Source: JBDTMC01 sp039934475 (GTDB lineage Bacteria > Acidobacteriota > Terriglobia > Bryobacterales > Bryobacteraceae). From it: a DNA stretch of 30,499 bases. Below the pieces are notes generated by a model. The model ran no database searches and had not been told where the DNA came from. It saw nothing but the letters and a program-made list of their open reading frames with translations. The stretch is from assembly GCA_039934475.1 (NCBI GenBank), contig JBDTMC010000027.1:1-30499 (forward strand). Direction: 5' to 3'. How positions within the stretch are numbered: position 1 is the stretch's first letter; every line of letters begins with the position of its first letter. The position numbers and the translations under genes are program-made. Positions 1 to 6,551 of this stretch are shown here, in pieces.

Positions 1-161
1 TACCCGAGGCGCTTGAAGTCACCGCTTGGACAGCTGATGGAGTGATCATGGCCTGCCGCCTGCGAGGAACGCGAACCGAAGGCGTGATGTTCCACCCTGA
101 ATCATTCCTCACGATTCCCGCGGCGCCGTTGTTCCGAAACTTCCTCCACGATGTGGTCTGA
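1..161 (+). CDS. pabA: Glutamine amidotransferase of anthranilate/aminodeoxychorismate synthase, C-terminal end
   Basis: Only the last 52 codons lie in the window (reading from base 3, stop TGA at 159-161). The protein contains MFHPESF; the His and Glu of HPES are the last two members of the Cys-His-Glu triad of class I glutamine amidotransferases. The tail RNFLHDVV is typical of TrpG/PabA. This subunit releases ammonia from glutamine for the chorismate-using partner. It overlaps the next gene, pabB, by 11 bp, so the two are probably translationally coupled. That favours PabA over TrpG, although one amidotransferase often serves both pathways. The 5' part is outside the window. Confidence 0.85.
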   Translation, partial: PEALEVTAWTADGVIMACRLRGTRTEGVMFHPESFLTIPAAPLFRNFLHDVV

Positions 162-1506
162 TCGCTGCTCTTCCGAAGAACTCGAGAAACTGGTCGCGGC
201 CCTTCGCGAGGCCACTCCGTTGCGCCCCGAAGCGGAGGGTCCGTTCATGCGCGCGCTGGAGAGCGCCGCCAGTCCCGTTGAAGTCGCCGCCGCGCTGGAG
301 TCCCGCCCGGGCTTCGTGTGGCTGGACAGTCCGGGTAGTCACAAGATCTTCCACACGCCGCTATTGACACTCACCTCGCAGGCAAACGCCTTCGATCTCA
401 TCGAAGCGGCCTGCAAGGCCTGGGAGGGCATTCCCGGAGCCATCCTGTGCGGCTACCTCGGCTACGAATTAGGATCGGAAGCGGAAGGCTTGCGGTCCGT
501 GCCGGGCCCGCTGCCGGACTTGCACCTTGCTCTCTACGATCAGTACATGGTCTGGGACAGCGAGGGTTGGCTGCTGGCGGGAACGGATGCCTGGCGCGAC
601 ATCAGTGTTCCCGATTCGTTTCCAGAAGCAGCAACAGGCGCGCCGTTTCCGCCGGTTCCCGAGCCCACGGCCACGCCCACGGACGAAGCCTTCCTACGGG
701 CCGTCGAGCGCACAATACGCCGCATCCACGAAGGCGAAATCTACCAGGTCAACCTGTGCCGGAAGCTGGAAACGACACTGCCTCCGGAATGCGTGTGGCC
801 ACTTTACTTGAGGCTTCGCGACATCAGCCCTGCCGATCACGGCGCCTTCCTTCGCATCGATAAAGACACGGCCATCCTGTCCACCAGTCCTGAGCTATTT
901 CTGCGCGTAGAGGACGGCGAAGTGCGGTCTTATCCCATCAAAGGCACTCGCCCGCGCGGCGCAACCGAAGAAGGGGACGAGGCGCTGCGGTTGGACCTTA
1001 CCAATTCCGAAAAGGACCGTGCCGAGTTGGCCATGATCGTTGATGTCACTCGTAACGACCTCGGCCGTGTCTGCCAGCCAGGAAGCGTTCGCGTCGGAAG
1101 CCACGCTGAATTGATCACGCTGCCCACGCTCCACCACACCGTATCGAAGGTAGTGGGACAACTCCGCACCGATGCCACGCTGGCGGACCTGCTCCGAGCG
1201 ACCTGCCCGCCCGCCTCCATCAGCGGAGCACCCAAGATTCACGCCATGGAAGTCGCCGCTGAGGAAGAAGGCTTCCGCCGCGGACCCTGCATGGGCAGCA
1301 TCGGCTGGCTGTCGTTGGATGGAAGGATGGAACTCTCCGTTGCCATTCGCACAGCAGTGGCGGCGGAGGGTAAGGTGCACTATCTGGCAGGTTGCGGAAT
1401 CACCGCCGAGTCCGACCCACAGGCCGAACTCGCGGAATCCGAAGCTAAAGCGGCAGCGTTCCGGCGGGCCCTTAGCGGCTCTGGCCCTGAGACTTCAGCG
1501 CGTTAA
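151..1506 (+). CDS. pabB: Aminodeoxychorismate synthase component I
   Basis: A 451-residue chorismate-binding enzyme that, with ammonia from the amidotransferase, converts chorismate to 4-amino-4-deoxychorismate for p-aminobenzoate and folate synthesis in the cytoplasm. The family signatures are visible in order: GEIYQVNLCR, STSPELFLR, PIKGTRPRG, DVTRNDLGRVC, SISGAPKIHAMEV and AGCGITAESDPQAE. The Lys in PIKGTRPR is the residue that distinguishes PabB from TrpE, which has PIAGT. The length is normal for PabB, and no lyase (PabC) domain is fused at the C-terminus. The start at 151 lies inside the end of pabA. The 3' end overlaps the convergent ABC-F gene by 35 bp. Confidence 0.95.
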   Translation: MWSDRCSSEELEKLVAALREATPLRPEAEGPFMRALESAASPVEVAAALESRPGFVWLDSPGSHKIFHTPLLTLTSQANAFDLIEAACKAWEGIPGAILCGYLGYELGSEAEGLRSVPGPLPDLHLALYDQYMVWDSEGWLLAGTDAWRDISVPDSFPEAATGAPFPPVPEPTATPTDEAFLRAVERTIRRIHEGEIYQVNLCRKLETTLPPECVWPLYLRLRDISPADHGAFLRIDKDTAILSTSPELFLRVEDGEVRSYPIKGTRPRGATEEGDEALRLDLTNSEKDRAELAMIVDVTRNDLGRVCQPGSVRVGSHAELITLPTLHHTVSKVVGQLRTDATLADLLRATCPPASISGAPKIHAMEVAAEEEGFRRGPCMGSIGWLSLDGRMELSVAIRTAVAAEGKVHYLAGCGITAESDPQAELAESEAKAAAFRRALSGSGPETSAR

Positions 1507-3097
1507 CAAACTCTTCGTAAGGACCCTTGAAGTCCTCGATATGGCCGTGATCGAAGTTCCAGATGCGCGTTGCCGTTTCATCGATCAAGTCGTGATCGTG
1601 GGTTACCATCAGCACGGTCCCGTCATACTTCTGAAGGGCGATGTTCAGGGCGTTAATCGCTTCCAGGTCCAAGTGGTTAGTGGGTTCGTCCAGCACCAGC
1701 ACGTTCGGCTTTTGCAGCATCAGCCGGCAAAAAATCAACCGTGCGGCCTCGCCGCCCGAAAGCGCATCGGTAGGCTTCAAGCCTTCCTCACCGGTGAAGA
1801 GCATCTGTCCAAGCAGCCCGCGCAACTCTTCCTGCGACGCCATCGGATTGAACTGGTGCAGCCACGACACAGCGGTCATTCCCAGCGCGATGGACTCTTT
1901 GTGATCCTGCGCAAAGTATCCCGCGGCCACGCCATGACCCCAGTTCACCGTGCCGCCATCGACAGTAAATTCTGGCTCCAAATCGTCCTCAGCCCCAGGG
2001 GCATTGCGCAAGAGGCTCTTCAGCATGGTCGTCTTACCGGTGCCGTTGCGTCCCATCAAGGCAATCTTTTCGCCACGCGCGACAGACGCCGTGAACCCTT
2101 CAATGACCGTCTTATCGCCGTAGGTCTTGGTGAGACCTTTAATTTCGATGGGATGACGGCCGGAAGGGGCCTTCATCTCGAAGCGGATAAATGGGCGTTG
2201 AATGTTGGAGCGCGCCAGCTCAGACGTTTGCAGGCGCTCCACTTCCTTCTTGCGCGACGTCACTTGGCTTGATCGCGTCCCGGCCGAAAATCGCTGGATG
2301 AACTCGTTCAACTGCGAAATTTTCTTCTCGCGCTGGGCGTTCTCCGATTCGATACGCGTCCGGATATGAGTCTTCGCCAGCACCATATCGTCATAGCCGC
2401 CGTTGTAGGTGATGATCGTTTGGTAATCGATATCGGCGGTGTGGGTGCAAACTTCGTTCAGGAAATGGCGATCGTGGCTGATGACGATGAGCGTGCCTTC
2501 GTAGCGCCGCAGGTAATCCTGCAGCCAGTGCACTGACTCCAAATCGAGATAGTTCGTCGGCTCATCCAGCAGCAGGGCCGGCGGAGTGCCAAACAGAGCT
2601 TGCGCCAGCAGCACGCGAACCTTCTGGCCGCCTTGCAACTCGCCCATCTTGCGCTCATGCAGATCGATGGGCACGTCGAGGCCTTCCAGCAGGACCGCCG
2701 CGTCGCTTTCCGCCTCGTACCCGCCCTCTTCGCCGAAGACGCCTTCTAGCTCGCCCAGCCGCATGCCGTCTTCGTCGGTCAAGTCGGCCTTCTCGTAGAG
2801 CGCCTCGCGTTCGATCATCGCGGTCCACAAGGGAGCGTTGCCCATGATCACGGCATCGATCACGCGATACTGGTCAAAAGCAAACTGATCCTGGCGCAGC
2901 ACGCCCAGTTTCTTCGGCTTAACGACGTTGCCCTTTTGGGCATCAATCTCGCCCGTCAGCACCTTCATAAAGGTCGACTTACCGGAACCGTTCGGCCCGG
3001 TGAGCGCATAGCGCCGCCCGGGGGTAAACGTCACATTGACGTCGTCAAACAGGACTTTAGCGCCGTAGCGCATCGAAACATTGTTTACGGAAATCAC
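1472..3097 (-). CDS. ybiT: ABC-F family ATPase, YbiT type
   Basis: A 541-residue soluble protein with two ABC ATPase domains and no membrane segments, as in ABC-F ribosome-associated translation factors. Walker A motifs are GPNGSGKST (residues 34-42) and GRNGTGKTT (about residue 350). Both Walker B motifs read LLLDEPTNYLDLE or VLDEPTNHLDLE. The signature of domain 1 is LQGGQ in place of LSGGQ; that of domain 2 is the normal LSGGE. The segments KLGVLRQDQFAFDQYRV and RFSAGTRSSQVTSRKKEVER closely resemble E. coli YbiT as I recall it, the latter lying in the interdomain linker. ABC-F proteins act on the ribosomal E site; the specific role of YbiT is poorly defined. The start codon is GTG, with ISVNNVSMRYG directly after it. 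A TATAAT box lies only 16-21 bases upstream, so the leader is very short. Confidence 0.93.
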   Translation of the reverse strand: MISVNNVSMRYGAKVLFDDVNVTFTPGRRYALTGPNGSGKSTFMKVLTGEIDAQKGNVVKPKKLGVLRQDQFAFDQYRVIDAVIMGNAPLWTAMIEREALYEKADLTDEDGMRLGELEGVFGEEGGYEAESDAAVLLEGLDVPIDLHERKMGELQGGQKVRVLLAQALFGTPPALLLDEPTNYLDLESVHWLQDYLRRYEGTLIVISHDRHFLNEVCTHTADIDYQTIITYNGGYDDMVLAKTHIRTRIESENAQREKKISQLNEFIQRFSAGTRSSQVTSRKKEVERLQTSELARSNIQRPFIRFEMKAPSGRHPIEIKGLTKTYGDKTVIEGFTASVARGEKIALMGRNGTGKTTMLKSLLRNAPGAEDDLEPEFTVDGGTVNWGHGVAAGYFAQDHKESIALGMTAVSWLHQFNPMASQEELRGLLGQMLFTGEEGLKPTDALSGGEAARLIFCRLMLQKPNVLVLDEPTNHLDLEAINALNIALQKYDGTVLMVTHDHDLIDETATRIWNFDHGHIEDFKGPYEEFVNALKSQGQSR

Positions 3098-3112
3098 GAG
3101 GGGTTAGCTCTA

Positions 3113-3118
3113 ATTATA
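3113..3118 (-). promoter_or_regulatory. Probable -10 box of the ABC-F gene
   Basis: On the minus strand this reads TATAAT in an otherwise GC-rich region. It sits just upstream of the GTG start at 3097, so a transcript would begin about 10 bases or fewer before the start codon. No convincing -35 element is seen at 17 bp spacing. A short inverted repeat (CCGCC-AAG-GGCGG, 3127-3139) lies immediately upstream. Confidence 0.45.
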
Positions 3119-3216
3119 TCAGTAACCCGCCAAGGGCGGTGCGTCTAAGACCATCACCATCGGCAACGCCGGTGCTTTTGTTGGACAATGGTTAAGAGCA
3201 GGGTTAACAGGTTTAA

Positions 3217-3483
3217 ATGGAAGTCACCGTCACTATCCCCGAAGACATCGGCCGTGCGCTCGCGCTGACTGATGTTCCGCTACAGCGTGTGGCACTCGAG
3301 GGATTGGCAGCGGAGGCCTACCGCTCGGGAACACTGTCTGAATCTCAACTAATGAGACTTCTGGAGTTTCCGTCGCGTTTCGCCGTCCATCAATGGTTGA
3401 GCGATCGCCAGATTCCCTACCGGTATACCGAAGCGGATCTAGAACGCGATCTCGCTAATCTCTCGGAACTCGGATTTCGTTAG
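3217..3483 (+). CDS. UPF0175 family antitoxin-like protein
   Basis: An 88-residue protein. It begins MEVTVTIPEDIGRALA. The middle (VALEGLAAEAYRSGTLS, about residues 28-44) and the end (IPYRYTEADLERDLANL, about 67-83) match the UPF0175 pattern: an ALELYREGKLS-like helix, a compact HTH-like core and a terminal YxxxDLxxDL segment. UPF0175 proteins are usually encoded just before a DUF3368 PIN-domain toxin and are thought to neutralise it. That partner follows here after three bases but is broken. The start at 3217 is the only ATG that keeps the family N-terminus. No strong ribosome binding site is visible (GGTTTAA precedes the ATG). The gene looks intact, so either decay of the pair hit the toxin first or the antitoxin has a separate role. 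Confidence 0.8.
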   Translation: MEVTVTIPEDIGRALALTDVPLQRVALEGLAAEAYRSGTLSESQLMRLLEFPSRFAVHQWLSDRQIPYRYTEADLERDLANLSELGFR

Positions 3484-3486
3484 CGA

Positions 3487-3783
3487 ATGCTGGTCATCGC
3501 GGATACCAGTCCCCTGCGCTATCTTTCGGTGACCAGGTGCGCGGATCTCCTTGCCACGATGAACCCAGCGAACAAACACTCGCAACCGTCGGCGGCCTAT
3601 CTTGATCCCGGTGAGCGGCCAGCCTTGGCCTTGGCGCTTGACCGCGATGCCGACCTGCTACTGGTCGATGAGGCAGCAGGGTGCCGCGAGGCAGAATAGC
3701 TCGGCATTCGAATCAACGAAACAGTCGGCGTTCTGCGACTGGCCGCCGAGCGAGGTTTTCGGAAGGTGGCTCTCATGATCCGC
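3487..3783 (+). pseudogene. Broken DUF3368-type PIN-domain toxin
   Basis: The reading frame starts MLVIADTSPLRYL, the standard DUF3368 PIN N-terminus with its first catalytic Asp. It jumps after about 25 residues to LDPGERPALALALDRDADL and LLVDEAAGCREAE, the family's C-terminal half. About 45-50 residues that normally lie between are missing or replaced by an unrelated stretch. An in-frame TAG follows at 3697-3699, and the frame continues without a shift into LGIRINETVGVLRLAAERGF, the normal end of the family. So there are two independent lesions: an internal deletion and a nonsense codon. The full family is about 155-165 residues. The PIN fold cannot be complete, so no RNase activity is expected. 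The exact end is uncertain because the frame stays open to 3843, over the tail of the convergent MDR gene. Confidence 0.82.
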
Positions 3784-3791
3784 CGCTCCCT

Positions 3792-4769
3792 TCACAGTTC
3801 GACAACCACCTTGCCCGTCGCACCGGATTCCACCGCCGCATGAGCCTCAGCGATCTCCTCAGCGGAAAAGCTGCGGTCATTCATCAGCACGCGTAGCCTG
3901 CCGGCATCCGCCAGGGCGGCCGCCTCGCGCAGGATCTCGCCGTGATGAGCCTGGCCTAAGCCGGTGAGTAACGGCATGAGGGTGAATACGCCCGAGTATG
4001 TCGCGCCGCGTAACGAAAGTGGCGCCAGCGAGTGTGTGCTCCATCCCAAACAGCTCACCACGTGGCCCGTGTAGCGCTTCACCGCAACGAACGAGGCATC
4101 GATAGTGGCTCCGCCGACCGTATCGTAGATCACGTCGAACCCGTCGCCCCCGGTGTGCGCCGCCACATACTGTTCGGGTGTTAGGGAGCGATAGTCGATG
4201 GGCGTTGCGCCGAACTGTTCTATCAGCTCCCGCTTGCCTGGCGAGACGGTGGCAAAAACCTCGGCGCCCAACGCTTTCGCCAGTTGTACGGCGATATGCC
4301 CTACACCGCCCGCGCCAGCATGAACCAGGACCCTCTGGCCTCTGTGCACCTTGGCGCGATCGACAATGCCTTCCCATGCCGTGATGGTGATCAACGGAAG
4401 CGCCGCCGCCTCGCGCATCGACAACGAAGCCGGCTTCTTGGCAAGTAAGTCGGCGCTGGCAACCACGAACTCAGCTAACGTGCCCTGCAAGCCTCCCACG
4501 CCGCCTACCATACCGTAGACTTGGTCACCGGCGACGAAGGCGGTGACACCTGCACCCACCTCCTCCACAACCCCGGCCAGGTCCAAACCCAGTACAGCCG
4601 GCAGGGGTTGTTTGGCGTGGTCTGCCTTGCCAGCGCGAATCTTGGTGTCGAGCGGGTTGACTCCGCTCGCCTGAACCCGCACCAGAACGTGACCCTTCGG
4701 CGGCTTTGGGCGAGGAAGGTCCACAAGCGTAAAGGCACCCTCCGGCCGTTCCACTATGTAAGCTCGCAT
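3792..4769 (-). CDS. Zinc-independent MDR oxidoreductase (quinone oxidoreductase-like)
   Basis: A 325-residue medium-chain dehydrogenase/reductase. The N-terminal GroES-like domain carries SGVNPLDTKIRAG and GLDLAGVVEEVG. The Rossmann domain has the NADPH-binding loop VLVHAGAGGVGHIAVQLAKA at about residues 148-167. The catalytic and structural zinc cysteines of alcohol dehydrogenases are absent, which places it with NADPH:quinone reductase-like enzymes. Its substrate cannot be told from sequence. A longer reading with a GTG at 4772 exists, but the ATG at 4769 is preferred because AAGGAGG lies 5 bases before it. The gene starts 12 bases after the stop of the Lpd-like gene and is surely in one operon with it. 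The 3' end abuts the toxin relic. Confidence 0.88.
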   Translation of the reverse strand: MRAYIVERPEGAFTLVDLPRPKPPKGHVLVRVQASGVNPLDTKIRAGKADHAKQPLPAVLGLDLAGVVEEVGAGVTAFVAGDQVYGMVGGVGGLQGTLAEFVVASADLLAKKPASLSMREAAALPLITITAWEGIVDRAKVHRGQRVLVHAGAGGVGHIAVQLAKALGAEVFATVSPGKRELIEQFGATPIDYRSLTPEQYVAAHTGGDGFDVIYDTVGGATIDASFVAVKRYTGHVVSCLGWSTHSLAPLSLRGATYSGVFTLMPLLTGLGQAHHGEILREAAALADAGRLRVLMNDRSFSAEEIAEAHAAVESGATGKVVVEL

Positions 4770-4774
4770 CACAT

Positions 4775-4781
4775 CCTCCTT
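4775..4781 (-). promoter_or_regulatory. Strong Shine-Dalgarno sequence of the MDR gene
   Basis: AAGGAGG on the minus strand, beginning right after the stop codon of the upstream flavoprotein gene (4782-4784). Five bases separate it from the ATG at 4769 and only two from the alternative GTG at 4772. It therefore decides the start in favour of the ATG. Confidence 0.75.
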
Positions 4782-6179
4782 TTACTTAGACGGAGTCGAC
4801 GAGAAGAGCACGATCAAGCCCTCAGACAGCGTCGGGTGGGTGAGAATCGCGTCTCGCAGCGCCGTGTAGGGCAAACCCGCCAGCATGGCTATCTGCACCG
4901 ATGCCATAGTCTCGCCCGCGCCCACTCCGAACGCGGCGAAGCCCAGAATCTGATCGCTATCGGCGGCAACCACGGCCTTCAGAAAGCCACGCGTCTCTGC
5001 GAGTGTGCGGGCTCGTAACACGGCCGCCATTGGTATCTTAAACACGCGGTAAGGGATGCCCTGCGCTTTTGCTTCCGTTTCGTTAAGTCCGATGCGGGCA
5101 AACTCCGGATCTGTAAACAAGCAGAACGGGACCTGCCTGCCGGTTGTCACGCGATTGCCGCCCGCCAGGTTGTCGCGAATCACGCGGAAATCGTCGAAGG
5201 CGATGTGGGTAAACTGCGGGCTTCCCGCCGATTCGCCGATCGCCCAAATGCCAGGCGCCGTTGTTTCCAAACGCGCATTCACCTGGATATAGCCCGAGGC
5301 CGTCAGTTTCACACCTGCATCCGCCAAGCCAAGACCTTCCGTATGGGGAGTCCGCCCGGTGGCCACCAGCAGGTGCGTACCCTTCACTGTCTTCTTAGCG
5401 CCACCCTGCCGAATCGTGAGTTCCACCGTCTCGCCGGACTCACCGGATACGCCCTCCGCATTCGCATTACAGATCACTTCCGCGCCTTCCTGTTCAAACA
5501 GGCTACGAAGACCCTCCGAGATATCCTCGTCTTCGTTGTGCACTAGCCGGGCATTCCGTTCAATGATCGTCACCTTGCTGCCGAAGCGGCCCATTGCCTG
5601 CGCGAGTTCCAGGCCGATGTAACCGCCGCCCATGACAATGAGGTGCATAGGTACTACGTCGAGTTCCAGCGCCTCAATGTGTGTCAGAGGCTTCGACTCA
5701 GCCAGCCCGGGAATGGGGTCCAACGTTGCGCGCGTTCCCGTGCCGATCACGACATTCGTACCGGTCACGCGGCGGGTTCCCCCACCGTTTAACGCAACTT
5801 TGATGGTCCTTGGACCGACGAACTTGCCTGAACCGAGAATCAGTTCCGTTCCGCTGTTCTCGAAATTCGCGAGGTGGATGTCTACAAGATCTTTCACCAT
5901 CTTGCGCTTACGATCACGCACCGCCGCCATGTCGATGACGAAGCCAGTCTTCCCGATTCCGAACTCCTGGCTACGGCGGAAGTAGGAGGCGACCTTGGCG
6001 CTGTGGATGATGTTCTTGCTGGGCAGACACGCGATATTCGGGCAGGAGCCGCCGATGTACTTGCGCTCAATCACGGCAATTCGTTGCCCCTGCCGGCCCA
6101 GACTCCAGGCAAGGTATTTTGACCCCTCGCCGCTGCCAAGAATCACGACGTCGTAATTCGATTCTTCATTGCCAGGCAT
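4782..6179 (-). CDS. Lpd-like pyridine nucleotide-disulfide oxidoreductase
   Basis: A 465-residue flavoprotein of the dihydrolipoamide dehydrogenase/mercuric reductase group. The FAD-binding motif is VVILGSGEGS (residues 11-20). The redox-active pair is Cys46/Cys51 in GGSCPNIACLPSK. The NAD-binding motif is IVMGGGYIGLELA, and the dimer-interface acid-base pair is in HPTLSEG near the end. There is no N-terminal heavy-metal domain and no C-terminal vicinal cysteine pair, so MerA is unlikely. No 2-oxoacid dehydrogenase subunits are nearby, so its partner is unknown. The frame is open further upstream (to 6248), but those codons run into the relic repeat at 6216-6542. The ATG at 6179 (MPGNEESNYD) is chosen because the conserved domain starts a few residues later. 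No clear ribosome binding site is seen. Confidence 0.85.
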   Translation of the reverse strand: MPGNEESNYDVVILGSGEGSKYLAWSLGRQGQRIAVIERKYIGGSCPNIACLPSKNIIHSAKVASYFRRSQEFGIGKTGFVIDMAAVRDRKRKMVKDLVDIHLANFENSGTELILGSGKFVGPRTIKVALNGGGTRRVTGTNVVIGTGTRATLDPIPGLAESKPLTHIEALELDVVPMHLIVMGGGYIGLELAQAMGRFGSKVTIIERNARLVHNEDEDISEGLRSLFEQEGAEVICNANAEGVSGESGETVELTIRQGGAKKTVKGTHLLVATGRTPHTEGLGLADAGVKLTASGYIQVNARLETTAPGIWAIGESAGSPQFTHIAFDDFRVIRDNLAGGNRVTTGRQVPFCLFTDPEFARIGLNETEAKAQGIPYRVFKIPMAAVLRARTLAETRGFLKAVVAADSDQILGFAAFGVGAGETMASVQIAMLAGLPYTALRDAILTHPTLSEGLIVLFSSTPSK

Positions 6180-6220
6180 GCCAAATGGATGACGACGTAC
6201 ACCGCTTGGGTTCATGCAGG

Positions 6221-6373
6221 ATGATGATCGATCGATCAACCTTTCCAAATAATGACGACACCACTCAAGTGTGGCCGTACGAGAGGAAGGGCGACATCCT
6301 CAGTTGGAGAGTCCCGGCCCGGCCCTACGGATCCATCTCGATTACTGCGATGTGCCGGATTGCTGTTCCTTAG
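6221..6373 (+). pseudogene. Lipocalin-like gene, 3' fragment
   Basis: Fifty codons corresponding to the last 50 of the intact lipocalin-like gene at 19620-20120. RSTFPNNDDTTQV is identical in both, and further on KGDILSWRVPARP is shared. The frame is still open and ends at the same TAG. Non-synonymous changes are frequent in the last 34 codons (Arg to Trp, Asp to Tyr, Arg to Cys among others), which fits loss of constraint. The signal peptide and most of the barrel are missing, so no functional product is expected. Confidence 0.85.
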
Positions 6374-6401
6374 TGAGGGGAGGGGCGAAGCTTTAGGTAC
6401 G

Positions 6402-6432
6402 CTCCCTTACGGTCGCGGCTCCGTGTCGGGAG
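6402..6432. repeat. Imperfect intergenic hairpin element, copy 1
   Basis: CTCCC-tt-ACGG, an 8-base loop, then CCGT-gtc-GGGAG: a two-part stem with a small internal bulge, just after the lipocalin fragment. A second copy is at 20150-20180. Between two convergent 3' ends it may act as a bidirectional terminator or be a REP-like element. One frame reads LPYGRGSV, a peptide I recall from many hypothetical proteins of Solibacter-like genomes, which would mean the element is widespread. That recollection is unverified. Confidence 0.55.
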
Positions 6433-6457
6433 TAGGCGAAATTTCAGCGGGTGGGGG

Positions 6458-6542
6458 CTATAAGTACGACTTTAGGTCGGGGTTGAGCAATTTCTGAATT
6501 GCCGGGTCACCAACACAGGGAGTGCGGCCCGCTTTGACAACG
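6458..6542 (-). pseudogene. Sugar-binding protein gene, 3' fragment
   Basis: The minus strand encodes DPAIQKLLNPDLKSYL and a stop, identical in amino acids to the end of the intact sugar-binding protein at 20206-21159. Seven codons differ, all synonymously. Upstream of it a 19-bp deletion and a larger one (about 105-110 bp) remove the adjacent coding sequence. The only further match is 6521-6542 to 20392-20413. The rest of the gene is missing because the permease gene begins at once. Confidence 0.83.
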
Positions 6543-6551
6543 TGTACGTAG

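Larger units (their letters stand above)
6216..6542. repeat. Truncated, diverged copy of the 19957-20413 lipocalin/sugar-binding junction
   Basis: This stretch aligns almost base for base with 19957-20284 and then, after deletions, with 20392-20413. It carries the 3' end of a lipocalin-like gene (+), the intergenic hairpin and the 3' end of a sugar-binding-protein gene (-), all in the same convergent order. About 45 bases (6226-6270) are identical, and the rest is diverged. One 19-bp deletion lies exactly between two CCGGGTCA direct repeats that are still present in the other copy. This is an ancestral duplicate or a paralogous locus of which only the junction survives. Confidence 0.88.

Noticed and set aside
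1172..2272. A 366-codon open frame on the plus strand
   Set aside because: It runs antisense to the well-supported ABC-F gene and overlaps pabB in another frame. Its translation shows no family motif and is rich in Arg, His and Gln, as expected for a shadow frame in GC-rich DNA.
3697..3699. Amber codon recoding (for example pyrrolysine), given a second in-frame TAG at 19438-19440
   Set aside because: The quinoprotein and lipocalin-like genes end normally at TAG, and the PIN gene also has an internal deletion. Ordinary nonsense mutations explain both cases.
4782..6179. Mercuric reductase (merA)
   Set aside because: There is no heavy-metal-binding N-terminal domain, no C-terminal Cys pair and no mer genes nearby. 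Only the shared flavoprotein core fits.
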